Assembly (NCBI RefSeq): GCF_028502605.1
Contig: NC_079233.1
Coordinates: 4,898,001-4,962,000, forward strand
DNA: 64,000 nt
Direction: 5' to 3'
From: Trichoderma breve
Lineage: Eukaryota; Ascomycota; Sordariomycetes; Hypocreales; Hypocreaceae
Shown: piece by piece, positions 47,440 to 61,063 of the stretch
Layout: each line of letters starts with the position of its first letter
Numbering within the stretch: position 1 is the first letter of the stretch
Position numbers and translations under genes: made by a program
Notes under the pieces: generated by a model
What the model saw: only the letters and a program-made list of their open reading frames with translations
The model's database searches: none
Told to the model about the DNA's origin: nothing

Positions 47440-50400
47440 CTCAACCAGGCTTGAAACGCTTCAACGGAAACGCTTCTGTGGCCACTCCAACGTCGGTGCA
47501 GCACAACAAAATATCACCTCGGCTTATGGAATTATGAGGCTTTTGCTGGATCTATGGTCGAAAGCTTTGCGAATTGAGACTGAATAGAGGGCAAGCAATT
47601 GCTATGTTGAGTTGATTGAGAGTGTCGTTGATTGTGAAAATGCCCAAGACTGAGAGAAGAGGCATCAAGTTCCAAGAAAGGTTCAACCGACCCCACTATT
47701 TTGGGGGCCCCACTAATGTTGAGATGTGCCACCAGCAACTACAAGGCAATACTTGTATACTTGACACGAGCAGTTTGCACTTGTTATTGACCAATTCAGA
47801 TGAATCGGGGTAAAATATGATATAATACTGGGCATTTTAGTGGTAATATTGAGTGGTGCACTAAAAGTTTACGTGTATTCATCATGTTTACAGGCCGAGA
47901 GACTCAGTACCACAGGTTATTCGCAACTTGTGTAGCAAGTATCGTATCGAAGTAATTCGTCTGTGAGAAACAAAAAAATAAGTTATGTTGCAAAATTATC
48001 ACTAAACATCCCGTGGTTTTCATTATTATAGCACTTGGTCAAAAGAAGGAGACTTAAGCCTCATCTAAAGGCCATTTAGTTTACACCAGTTTATGCAGGA
48101 CATAGCGTACCAAACCAAGTACAAGTACCGATGTTTAGCATAACAAAGACGACATTCACGCAGGCGAAACTTCGTCTCAATACACATCTTTTATTAGTTT
48201 TAGATTGCCTGGGCTTGTCATGTAACTATGTTATGTTCAACGTCAGAAACATTGCTCCGGCAGGTATATAGCTTCCATGTATTCAACAAGCAATACACTT
48301 ATCTAACCTCACTCAAAGTAAAAGTTTTTTCTAGAAAAGACAGTTTCTTAATAATTGACCGCCGAGTTGGCGGAGGTAACTCTCTTTAAAAGCTCGTCTT
48401 AGTACAAGTTCATAGCCCTTTGAGCCTCAATATTTACTAGAGTCGTATTGGATTCGATTCGATTCCAATTGACGCGAGTAAATGCAAGAAACTGACAGAC
48501 TTGTCGATGTTTTGACACGTAAACATCTTATTCATCAGCTATTGCTACCATCATGTTCAATATCCATAATAGTTGACAACAGCATCCCATGTAAAGCTTC
48601 ACTTACCATCAAGTTTTACACGGTAGAGCATCCAAGCTCCGTTTCTTACAGAACATAACGGTTAAGCATTTCTTCTCTTATCTACCAAGAAGTAGCCAGG
48701 GCAGATACATCTGTGCTTTACAGCTGTGAGTCAATTCAGCGGGGCAGCAAGCCATCCATCGGCAGAGTCGAACAAGGTAGCAGTCCCCGCTGCTCGTGAG
48801 GTCATGGACTCGATCATATCAGCTGAGGTGAGTACATGCAGGTCACCCAATCTCGTCAAAAGTCACGCCTCACTCCATTTGAGAGACTACACGTGTATCC
48901 TACTCCAGAAGCAGCAAGCTGTCGCAAATTAGCACCATGTTTGCGTCTATACTTCGTACTCGTACTAGAGGGCTTGGCCTCGGCTATGGTAAAGTGCGGC
49001 TGGAAGATAGACAGACGAGAATAGCTAGAAGCGTGGCAGTCCTCATTTCGCATGTGAAGTGGCTTGATAGGGCGAAGGGAAATCCGGGGCACCCCTTGAC
49101 AGATATGGAGGCCGCAAACACGTCGAGATATATTACCTATCACAAAGACATGATGCCAAGACATCTTAATCTTACTAGTAGTACGGAGTAGCGAGAGAAG
49201 CAGATGGACACTACGACTGAGTTGGCTGTAGGCAGATTTTAAGCCTGCTAGTACGAACATTCCTGATATAGAAGCGGTGTCTGTGCCATGCTTGCTGCCT
49301 GTGTTCGCACAGCTAGGGTAAATGTCGAAAAAACACAAGGAGTGCTCGTACAAGTTATTGTGCAAGTACGTATGTTTTGTGTGTTCGCATCAGAGCCAAT
49401 GTATGTAACACTGCATGATGCCTTTGCAGGACGATCCATCGCCAAGGAACCAGTAACACGGCCGTACTCTACGAATACATCCTGACAAGGTCATGTGGCA
49501 CAAGTACACGCACAGCACGGCTATGGTAACTCGTACGAGCCCATCACGATGGCCTTCTTCCCTCACACCCTTGCCAGCTGAAACGCAAGCAAGGGAACGT
49601 GTCAATCATTCGTTCATCGGTTGACTCACTGGCGACATGGATCGAGCATCCTACTGAGCACCGATGGCATCAGCCAACGATGATCATGACGACCTCCCCT
49701 GGCCTTTCGCGATATTAGACTGCCAGGGATCCCGTTGATACGTGGCAGGCAGGTGTCCAGCCGCACTTCGTTGAACAAGGAACACGGAAAACATTCGAGG
49801 ATCGACGGCACGTGACGTCTCCTGCGTCTCAAGACAAGGTGCAGACACCAGTGCATTGCAATTCTGAATCTTCTGTGCGAGTACGGATTGTAATACACGT
49901 ATAATACTCGTAATATGCGCGTCGCTTGGCTGAGCAGCCTGAAACGCTGCCTGTGCAAAATGGGCTAATAAGGCATCGCATCGCATCGGCGGCGTCTCCG
50001 TCCAAACTATTGGCAGCAGCCCATGGCCGATTTTCCGCCCAGCCAGGCTGCGCGCCTCTCAAAGGGGCTCCAGACTCTGAAACATTCAATTCGCCACAGC
50101 CCTGGCACTAGATGGACGGGTTCCTGCTGTAGTTGACGATGGTGTCGCCAGAAGCGGTTATCGCCACTGCAGAGTCGTACGGGATACAGGGGGTAATTAC
50201 CTTATGGCTGTATGTACGGAGTACGGAGTTGCTGCAGTCCAGTCCAGATCCACTGCCAAAAGCGTGCTCATGCAGTGCATAGGGATATTACAGTACGGAG
50301 AACGAGCACAGATCAATTATGATTTGATGTTGGCATCGGCGCAGGGCTTCGATTTGATCTTCTTTCTTCTCGAGGACCCCTGAAGATCGGACCCTTGGAC

Positions 50401-52164
50401 CCCCGAGTCCGTACGTAATTGCGGTTTGTTTACAATTGATGCTGAAAAGTCCCTTGCGTCAACGCACGGCTCTGCGTTTTGATTTGTCGCCTCATGGTAT
50501 TACATTGTGCGATCGAAAAAAACAACCCCCTAAATCGTGCATATGTAATTTAACAACGTCGATACGACTTCAATTGAGCTTTGCCTTTGCCACCGACGCT
50601 ACATTCAGGTCGTAATGGATGCTTGCATCAATAGTATATACACGTGCTAAAAAAATAATATCGAACCCGCAGTTTTTATCATTATCCACACAAATAGATA
50701 TCACATCTCCGCAAGATGCCAGCTGATATATAAGCATCCTGGATTGAACTCAGCCAACATGGCCCCCAAAACCAATCAACCTCGAGTCATGAACACCACA
50801 CTAGAAACCAAAATAATATACATCCAGCATCGCTTTCGTACTCAAAAACAGGCTACCAATTAGCCCACGAGAAAGGTAGCAACAGCACCGCCACCTCGGC
50901 CCAGCGGCAAGACCCATCAGCGGTCAGTCTAGAGCAAAAATACAAGAAAAATAAACAATTGGATAGAAGGGGTGTGGGAAATTCTCCCACTAGAAGCCCG
51001 AAAAGAAGATTTTTTTTCGATTCAATGGATAGCTTCATTTTAGACAACGTGCTAGTTTTGCTCCACGATGCCCGCCACCCCAACGTTCACCGCATCGTAC
51101 CCTCATCTCATCAAATCTCGTCCACATCCTAAAAAGAAAAAAATCAAGACATGGGTATCCCGACACGGTTCAGCCCGAATGGCGTCCACCAAGCAAGCTG
51201 AACTCAAAAATCCGGCAGTCAATCATTTCTCCTTCGGTGTAATTACTGTATCTTAAGTTTTTGACAAGAAAGCAGATGGAGCCGCCTTAGTAAAAAAACA
51301 GACCATGGCGGCCTCCCCGTGAATAACCTCGGCCACCAGTCGATGTCGTCCCCGTCCCTTTTTTTTTTTTTTTTGCCCTTTTACTGTAGTCGTCCAGTAC
51401 TTTCTCTCCCCCACATCCCAGCGTCCCACCGAACGGACAAAGAAAGGGCAAATTGTACGGAGTCCGGAAGTGCCCAGAATTCCGCAACACCTGCCCTTTT
51501 TTTTTCTTTGCCTTTTCCTGCCTTATCTTGGCGGCGGCGGCGGCACTGTAACAGAGACAGGACAGCGTACGGAGTATTTTTCCCTTTGCCCCAATGCGTA
51601 TACGGAAGTCCACGGAGCACCGGCAATGATGGCAGCGGCTTGGCATGATCTGAGTGATTTACAGTACAAAGACAGCAGAGTATCGGCCGTGGCCAGGGGT
51701 CTTGTCCGGAGATGGGCTGGGCCACCGACTCAGTAGCACTCGTAGCCCTCTGCCTAAGTGCGCATAACCTGGCCATCTGGCCTGGCATTCCGGAGGCGCA
51801 GCGGCCACGAGATGAATGCGGAACGTAGCACTCGTTCGTTTGGTTTAATAAAACATGCCCCATAACAATGTCTCAAATTGCGGGCGATAGGTCACTTTGC
51901 CCATCGGACGATCACCCAACAAGATCATAGCACCAAGACACGCTTTTTTACAAGGGAAGCACAGAGAGAGAAGAATAGTAGTGGTAGCAGCAAATGCCAA
52001 GTTTCATTGTAGTGTCTATGACTGCCAGACGGGGCAAGATGGTAGTTTCAATCCCACATTTCAATCGTTATCTCCTGCCCATCGTATCCCGACCTAATCC
52101 AATAAAAAACAAAACCCAGTCGTCAACATCCCAGGGTATTCCGCGACGAACCCACGAATGCTCC

Positions 52165-52181
52165 AGTAGTAGTAGTAGTAC
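52165..52181 (+). repeat. (AGT)n microsatellite
   Basis: Five to six AGT units in gene-free DNA. Confidence 0.75.
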
Positions 52182-55100
52182 ATGATTCCCTTCCAATTCC
52201 CAATGCCAGTAGAGTGTCCCCCCCGCCGCCTTTCATAGACGTTGATAATGCATGACGCCAAAGTGAGATTGCTAATGAAAAAAAGAAGAAAGAAAAAGAA
52301 AAGGTACAAGAAATATTACATAGTATTAGAAAAAAGGGTGTGTGTATGAGATTGCGTCACATACACGACACAAGCGAAGTCGATGATCGAAAGATGAGTG
52401 CAAGTACCCGCTCGAGCCAGCGAGGACGGTGTGGAGAGAGATTAAACGCAGCCTGTCATGTGGCCAGGCGGTTTGAGAGATTTGGTGGGGCATCGTCCAA
52501 ATGCTGGCGGCTATGACGGTTGTTGTTGTTGAGAGAATTGCTCAGGTTGCCATTGAGAAGCCGATGAGAGCCAGGGTTGGTGATTCGATGTCGACACGCC
52601 CACTCGGTTTGGTGGGGGGAGTCTCGGCCGCGAGCAGCGCAGCGAAAGCAGATGACCCCGAATATGCATGTCCAGCTCGGGAGAGCAGGTCGCATATAGA
52701 TTGTGTCATGTCCAGCCCCGCAGCGGTTGGAACGACTTTGTAAGTACGGAGTATAGAGTAGCAGCAGAAGTGGTGACGTGCAGCTCAGATCCGCTTCCGC
52801 ATAGCAGATTTGCTCGCGATGTGCCGTCGACCAGTTGGCGGTCAAAGCAAAAGAAGTAATTGTGAAACCTTGTATAGTAGATCCGGATAACCATGGCCAA
52901 GAAGGCTTAGCCAAGGAAGAGGCGTAGCCATTGTCTCAAAGTTGGAGAGTGTTTATGATATACTCGAGAGATATCTTCCTCAGAGCGGGCGCGGCTCTCA
53001 TTTGGGCAGAGGAGGAAGGGGTCGGCTGGGTGGGGGACCCGGGCAGGGAGGAAGGTGAGAAGGTCGCTGAGCAGGCATTGTGGTTGTGAGGGTTTGTTGA
53101 AGCTGTGAGAGCTTGATAGTTTGGTGTTGTGGACGACGGTAGAAGGCGGCGTCCCGTGTAAGTAAGTTGATGGTGGTCGAGAGTAGATGGCTTGAGTGCT
53201 AGAGTAGCAAGTTCAAGTTGTGAGGCTTTGAATAGTTTAAGTGGTTTGGTGTGCAAGAAGTTGTTGCTTTGTGATTCTGATGATCTGGGGAGTAGACAGT
53301 TCGTGGGGAGAGGCGAGGGCAAGTGTCCTTATGTATTTTGGAGAGGCAATGGAAAGGCGAATCTGACGAGAGAGGGCACTTGTATCGTAGCGCAGCAGCC
53401 CAGGGGGCGTCGCAGTAGGCATCCGACCAGGGGGGAGGGGGGTGTGCGAATTGGTGGGCAGAGTACGAGATACAATCAACGCGGGTACCTGTTGAGCATG
53501 ACGGGCATGCATTGCTGCACATACGTCAGCCCAGAATTGCGAGTACCAGCGGGGCTTGTACCTCTGCCCTCTGCTCTAGTGCTCAGAAAAGCCAGACCGC
53601 AAAATGGCAGCCCCCACAGGCCTTCCCGTGTGCGCTGGGCGCTTCTCACAGCTGATGCAACCCTGGCTGGTGACGCAGCGGCCAGCCCAGCGTGGGCCAG
53701 GTAGGAAATTGAAACAGGCACAGGGGGGGAGAGGCGCTGTCGAGCCCTGGTCCCTGCTGCCAATTGAATGCAGGGAGGGCGGTGGGATGGACTGGACTTG
53801 ATGGGATTGACTTTTGGAGAGAGACACACACACCAGACACGGTCTGCCTGAAGCTACTAGCAGTTGTGTTGCCTGTAACTCGTAACTCTACCGTCTCAGC
53901 CAGCAGTGCCGAGATAGGCAACCAGAAAACGGTGAGTGCCCTTTGATTGATTGATTCGATGCCGTCCGTCTCGAATTCTAATTCTGGTCAATAGGCCTGG
54001 CCTCGCTCCAGCAGCCAACCAGAGCCGTCTGCGCGTCGAAATTGCGCTGGCAGCCTCCCTTGCCTTGCGCCGCCCAGCCCAGGCCTGGCCAAGCCAAAGT
54101 ACACGAACGGCTGCCACCTCTCACCGGAATTTGGCTGCATTTGCCATCGTTTGCAGGTACCGCTGCCGCCCGCCATTCCCCCATCCCATATCCCCATGTT
54201 ACCTGTACAACGCAAAGGTGCCTACAACACGGCCAGCCAAGCAGTAGCAGTACATATCGTACAGCGCATTTACACGTATCCCTCCCCCCTTTCCGTTTTC
54301 CAACACTGGCCTGTTGCAGCCAGTCCAGTCAGTCAGGCCAGTTGTAAGACTCATTGTCGGCCGGTAGATGCAATTGAACTCCACGCACGTAGGCAGCGTA
54401 CCTTGGTAGCGTAGCGCCGTACTCGTACCTCTTTACTCGTATGTACCTTTTCCACTTGTCACTTTGCCTCTATGATTGAAATATGACCACGAAATCTCGA
54501 CTCTCCCAAGCGCCCTCGCCCGGGCGTACGAACCGATTGGGAAACGGACTAGCCGCTCTTCTCCGTAACGTCGACGCTTGCCTTGCCATGGCCAGGAATA
54601 TCATCAAATCCCGGCCCACTCGCCTCCGTTTTTCGCCTTTTCGACGCTTCCAAGCTCCCTTCCTTTCTCCTTAACGGAGCGCCCAGACGCCCTTCGGCTC
54701 CACCGTATGGAAGCCTTCTGGAAGCCCGACTCTTTCTAGCGCCGAAGCCCTTCCATTTCCTTTTCCTGCCACCTCTTTTTGTGGAGAAGAGCTCTAGCAC
54801 GTTTCATCCTGTCCTTAATTTTCACAGGACCGTTCGCTCCAATCTCACCCTCGTTTTCAGCCAGGCGCAAGGACCAGCTGGGCACATCAGAATACGGAAT
54901 AAGGGTGCGGCGCAAGAATCGTGGGGCGCGCAGGGCCACTTCTCAAATTGGATTTGCACAAGCAGCACTACGAAAACAGCAACAGTAGCATCGTGGCCTA
55001 GACCATGCAGAGCTGAGGAAGGAAAAGGGCAAACCAAAGACAGGGGGGTTCCTCCGAACAACAACTGACAAACCCAAAGTTGTTCGCTGTCCGTATTTTT

Positions 55101-58100
55101 GTCATATATTCTGAAAAAATGCGAGTGTGTGCGCGTGTGATTCACACACCGTAGCCGACGTAGCTACTCTACACATTGCCAATCACACACAAGGCCAGCA
55201 AAAAAGTGATCAGGTGCCCTCTCCAAGGGAAAATCGCCCCAGTTCTCGGCGGGGCTTGGCGGTCTTGGCCCCTGCGATTCAAGAGTCCGACCCCGTCCGG
55301 CAATCCGATGCATATCTGCAGTCGCCTCTTGTTGACCGCCAGAATTATAGCATCCCATTCCAGGCGGTAAAAAATGCTAGCAAAAAAAAAAAAAAAGCTG
55401 CTTTGCATGAAAAATGCCGGTGGATAAGATGGAACCGCGCTACGAAGCTCATGAGGAAGAAAAAAAACCATCTAGCGTTCTTTGATACCCGACTATGGGC
55501 CCTTTGCGGTGTACATAGTTGGGGTGTGTCTTATTCCCCCGGCTTTTTGATGGCCCTTCTCAATCTCAATGCAGCGGTACGGTGTAGAGTAGATTGGCAT
55601 GGCACGAGTACGACGTCAGAGGGCCAACAAAAAGACTGCTGAGAGAATGCCTGCTTCTCTTTCTGGGTGATCTGCAGGGCTGCCACAGAAGCAGATCGCG
55701 ATTTTGCGGGGCGGGAGCTTTTTGAACGTCTCTTCTCTCGTCAGCTACCCTCGGATGCTGGACGTTTTACACCCTGGCTGTAACACATTTTGATGGGAGT
55801 GAAACGGTGCTTGTTGTTCCTGTAGGCATCATGCCTTCTTGGTCTAACTGACAGCTCCGGGTCTGGCATTACGAGTTTAGCATTGAGGCCGGTGGGCGCT
55901 TACACCGGGCTCTTCTTTAGACCGGTATCTACATCGATATTCGTAGCCACCAGTCTTGCTAATGGCTTCGCCGGTGCTAGATGTAGCCCGATGAAAAATC
56001 TGTCTAGAAAAGCGGCTAAAGGCCCGTGCTTGTTCTTTTTCTCTTCCATTTTTTCCATCGAGCGCCTTAAACAAGACGCCAATTTCAAAGGCAGGCCTTG
56101 ACATACGGTAAGAGACCGAAACCGCTATACTAGCTGCTTGGTATCACGACTCGAGCAGGGCTCCGTGCGCCTTAGTTCGTCACTCACCGCATTGCGGGAC
56201 GATGCAGAGCCGAGGCCTCGGTCAAGCGCCAACTGACGTTGAAAGTCGGCAATCGGGGGTTTTCGCTCTGTGGGAATCAAACCAATGATGGGGGTACCAG
56301 GCCGGGCAGAAAAAAAAAAGAAAAAGAAAAAAATTCATGCTGCCGCCCGAGGCTTCGGTAACGAGCAACATGTGTAAGACGCACCCCCCACCGTTCCGCC
56401 TGGGTTGCTCGTGACCGCCCAGGCTCCAGGCTCCTAGACCGAGCTAAAGACAAGTCGATGATGACATGGACTTTTTGACGGTCAAGAAAAAAAAAAGAGT
56501 GAGGTGTGCTTTGTTGGCCGTGTTAGTGGCATTTTCGATGCGGTGTCCAGATGTTTGGCCCGTCACACCACGTCAACAAGCCCATGTACTTGGGCAAAGT
56601 GCCGTCGCCCTTCTCTGCCGCATGTCACTCGTTCACGCAGTCGAACTGGCCAGTAGCGTTCCGTTTCACTGACACATCCTGCAGCCTTACCCTCCCACGT
56701 TGTTGACAAATTCCCACCGACCTGGAATAGGATGGTTGAGTCGTCCGCCCAGTGGTTCGCCCTCCAGGCAGTGACTCTCTGTGTGTGAGGCTCAAAGGGA
56801 ACTAACCCACCCCATCCCTGCGTACGGCGGCGTCTATCATTGGGCTTCAACACCGCGGCTGGGCAAATGACTCACATGGCGGTTTCGACATGCGAGTTGA
56901 TGCCATGAAGCTGTCAGCCAGTCCTAGCTCCTACAACAAAACATGGGGTATGCTCATCAATCCAAGAGGCTCCTCCCCAAAACATGCCAGTGCTACCAGG
57001 CATCTGTGGGGACATCTGTGATATGTTGAGAAGCAGTGAGATTTGACAGAAGAGCTTTTTTCCTTTTTTTTTTCGGAGCATTCATTACCCGCCAGAAAAA
57101 TAACCCGACCGCCTCCCATGGGCATATAATATTATGGGATTTAAATTACTGTGAGCACATGCATGCGTCTATCGATGCACGTTCCAAATTAAGAGTCATC
57201 CGGGGCGGGGCAGCGATGAAATCATAGGGGTCCTCTTTTTTTTTCTTTTTCTTTTTTTGCCCTCTATCTCTTTGTCTTTTTGATAGCAGTTCGTTCACGG
57301 ATGTTTTTGTGTGCCCAGGATCGTCACAGGCATGGCATGTGTTGGGGTTAGTCTTGTTGACAGCTCGCATTGTGTGATGCTCTTGGAGGCTTGACAGCAC
57401 ACATCACAAACTGCCGAGTACTTTGTCCACGACGATGCGCCCGTTGCTGTAATTTCCCAACGCCCTCTACAGAGATAGACAAGAAATAAAAAACGAAACA
57501 TGATATATTGATAAACACAAATCATCTTATCACAAAGTGGACACTCACTAAACAAGTAGGGCAAAAAGTTGAGCCTACGGATATATCCGGGCGTGTCCTT
57601 TGATCCACGATGGAGCACCAAGAAGAAGGGTATTAAAAACCGAATCACTTTAACAAGAGTCCACCCAAGCCGGGGACAAGGGTCTTTGGAGAGAGAGGAA
57701 GGAAAGGCTGCGCACGGGGCAAGATACTTGTGGACGTCGTATCCGCCTCACTCATAAGAAAACACGACAGGGCTGTCGGTAAGTCGGATAAGGCGTCATC
57801 CTTTTTTTTTCTTTTCTGTTCGTGTCTGAGCCACCCCGCGACAGGACGGGTACCTGGCCTGGGCTTTTTTTTTTTTTTTCTCGTTTCTTTTTTCGTTTAT
57901 TTTTTTTGACGGGTGGATAGTTGCCTGATGGTGCCGCTTGCCACCCCCTGCTTATCTTTTTCAATGTCTCATTTATTTCTGTCCTTGATCATTGCATCTG
58001 CGACTACGCGTACTTCGTACTCGCATGTGATGCGAAATAACAACAAGACGGCACAGCTAAGACATTTTGCTGATATGGCCGAGCCTGGTATTCCAATGTC

Positions 58101-61030
58101 TCGCTTGGCCGGCAGCAGGGCCTCTTCGGCCACTCTGGATTCCGTTATTATCGCGTACTCGTAGTGTCAGTACTAGATGGTATAGTACATGCTGCTAATG
58201 TATACGAATTACGAAGTAATAGCACCGGACTACAATTACAGGTCTTACACTTTGACAGATCGGCAGTCGGTGTAATACTGTACTCTGCCACTCCGTACGA
58301 GCAGCACTAATTTAGCACGTCAAAACGAATTGAAGGATGCAAGCTCTTGGGTGGCACAGTTCGTGCTTTGGTCCTACAGTACGACGGTACTTAGGAAATC
58401 CAGGCAGACGGATGCCTTGCGAGCCGATCGCCAATGCTACCTGGTAATCACATGGCAGCACAAAGGACCTGCAAGCTTATCCGTATCGCATCTCCCCAAA
58501 GAGAATCCTCAGTCCTCTCAGAGGCGAGCTGGTCCAAGGTAGTACCCGCAGGATCCGCCTTGCAGGATGGAAGGAATGCATTGCAGTACGAAGAGGCTGC
58601 CGTATTCCAAGCACGTGTGCGCAGTAGTGCCGTGTATCGAAAGAGAGCCATCGTGGAACCTTGTCCCACAGCTAGCGCTCCTCCCAATCTCCCAAATTTG
58701 GCATCAACCGAATCGGTACATCCCACACGCCTGTCACACACTCTGAGTACGTAGTACACCGCCGTTTCGAATTGATCGAGGCTGCGGGCAGATTTCTGTG
58801 CCGTACTATTTTCTCTCTCTGTCTGTCTCGTCTGCCTTTGTGCCGGGACTGGGACAGGGGGGTGGGCAAGGTTTAATTGAGTACGGTGGATCGATCCACC
58901 CCCCTTCTAAAAGAAGAAGAAGAAGCAAAAAAGTCACACAAATTCGAGAGTCTCGGATATCGTTGACGCAAGAACAAAATTGCGTGCGGAGCAGGAGTTC
59001 ATTACGACAGATCATGACGCCGCGATGGTCGGATACCTTGCATCTGGAGGTGACTGGGGTGTCGGATGACTGAAGAGTATCGACAAACTGCTGTTTCATC
59101 CTGTCTAGCTAAACGTGAAACCGGAGGCTACGGCCTTTTGACACTTTCTTTTTTGTTGCTCGCAATTTCTCAATCGTGAATAATAAACCAACAGCTTACC
59201 AAGAGGTCGGTATTTGTCATTTTGGTTGCCGTTTTGCCGGCGGCAGAAGAAAAAGGGAACAGAAATTAGAAAGTCTTCTAGTGCAAAACTTGTAAGATGA
59301 GGCAATCGCGGCTAAATGGGGGTCCCGAATATGTACGCACTAGCAGTAAAATGACCTATGGCCATATCTTTCTAAAAAAAATTTGTTGGGGCGGCATCCA
59401 TATCAATGTTTGTATAAACAAGTGCACAAGTGCCATATTGGGTGCGAAGCATACAAGTCGTACATAACCAAACCACCTCCAAGTATACACTTACAACGTG
59501 TCCAGGGGTTGATTGTGATGAGACGCAATTGACTTTCTCTGCCCTCCCCTAGCAAATGTGCTTTTCCAAGCGAATTCGCTTCAAAGAGGTTGCCCCTATG
59601 CAGGTACTCGTGCCTCCAAACCTTCACCACCACCCTCTCAAGTCTGCCTTTCTGACTGATCATCCCCCCGGCCGTCGCAACTCAATTCCAAAAAAAATGC
59701 CCCCAAGCCAACTTTCTGACAGGACAGGAACCAGCTCGTTCAACGCCCGTCGCTGCCCGGTCCAACGTTCGCCACCTCCTGGCGCCAGTCCTCTTTCTTC
59801 CCTGGCCTGGTTCGGGTTGCGGAGTGAAATGCCACGCAGAGGGATCTCGCCGTTGTACATAATAAGCATAGGGTAGCATCGCTCCGACAACACACGTAGC
59901 CCTACCATCTCGAGAAGAGAGTCGACGCCGAATCACAGCCCAGCGCCCAGCGAAAAAGTGAAAGCTGATCGAAAGAAAAGCGAGAGTGGCGTCCCTCCAT
60001 GTCCCTCCCCAGGCCCCTTGTTCCAGCTCTCCCAGGGGGTTCCAGCCAACTGGGCCGTCCTAGCGCAAACTGGCGCCTGCCAATCACCGTGCCTCGTCTG
60101 CCCTCCGCATTTCCCGAGCTTTGCTGGCCAAATTTGCCCTGATTCTTTTGGAGCTCAAGGTTTCGGGCCTTGAATTTGCGTTTGTGGCTGGTAATTGGAT
60201 GCCATTGGCTGCTTCGACTCGGTTGCCGGGCCGCAGAATCGTTCCATTTACCTTCTAACCAGAGTTCAGCAGGCATTCTTCTCCTTTATCATCTCTCATT
60301 TCTCTTCAAAATGCTGTTGGTCGACGAAAATCATCAAATGCTTGGCGACTAAGCGAAACGGCGTGGCCGTCAAAACGTTCGCCGCTTATCTCGTACCTTG
60401 TCCAAGGGCAACGCAGCCACCGAACTGAACTGCACACCTTTCGCCGTGCTAGCCAGTTGGTTTCGAGAGATACGGCATGGATTTGTCCAAGCTATTGCAA
60501 ATCTGCCATCTCTGGGGTACAGCTTCCCAGGGTCAGCTGTTCACCGTGCATGGTAGGATTGGCAGCTTGGCCCTGGTCCATCGTCAGATGATCACAACCA
60601 TGATTGCGGGGATCCTTGCGTCTGTCTCGCTGGGCCAGCCCCGATCCATGATACAACACTACCGCCCTACTTCGAATCGAGAGACACAAGAGGGCGTCGT
60701 TTGTGATGCTCGCACAGCGCGCAGCCCAGGTGATTGGGCATCAACGGGGCTCCAAGGGCCGGGGAGAGAAATCTCAAAGACTTGCTCAGCCTTGTCGTGC
60801 GGGCAAAACCGTTCTACTGGGACGAGTCAAGCATCCCAGGTATCCCTCATGCAGCAGGTCCCTTGCCAATGACGCCCGCAGCTGCAGGAGAGGATTACAT
60901 GCGTGCATTATTTTTGGGGACGGGCCCTTGGTAACGAAAATACATACGATACTCGTACATGTGCGTGCCCATGTTGCGTCGCTTCTTGGACGAGCCGCTT
61001 CTATTACGGCACCAGCAGCCAGCGAGCGGC

Positions 61031-61063
61031 ACTATGAGCAACACTATGGATAACACTATGAGC
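61031..61063 (+). repeat. Short ACACTATG-type tandem repeat
   Basis: Three imperfect copies of a roughly 12-bp ACTATGAGCAAC / ACTATGGATAAC unit in gene-free DNA. Confidence 0.75.

Noticed and set aside
52456..52914. 152-codon minus-strand frame
   Set aside because: No recognisable domain, overlapped by plus-strand frames, composition of random sequence.
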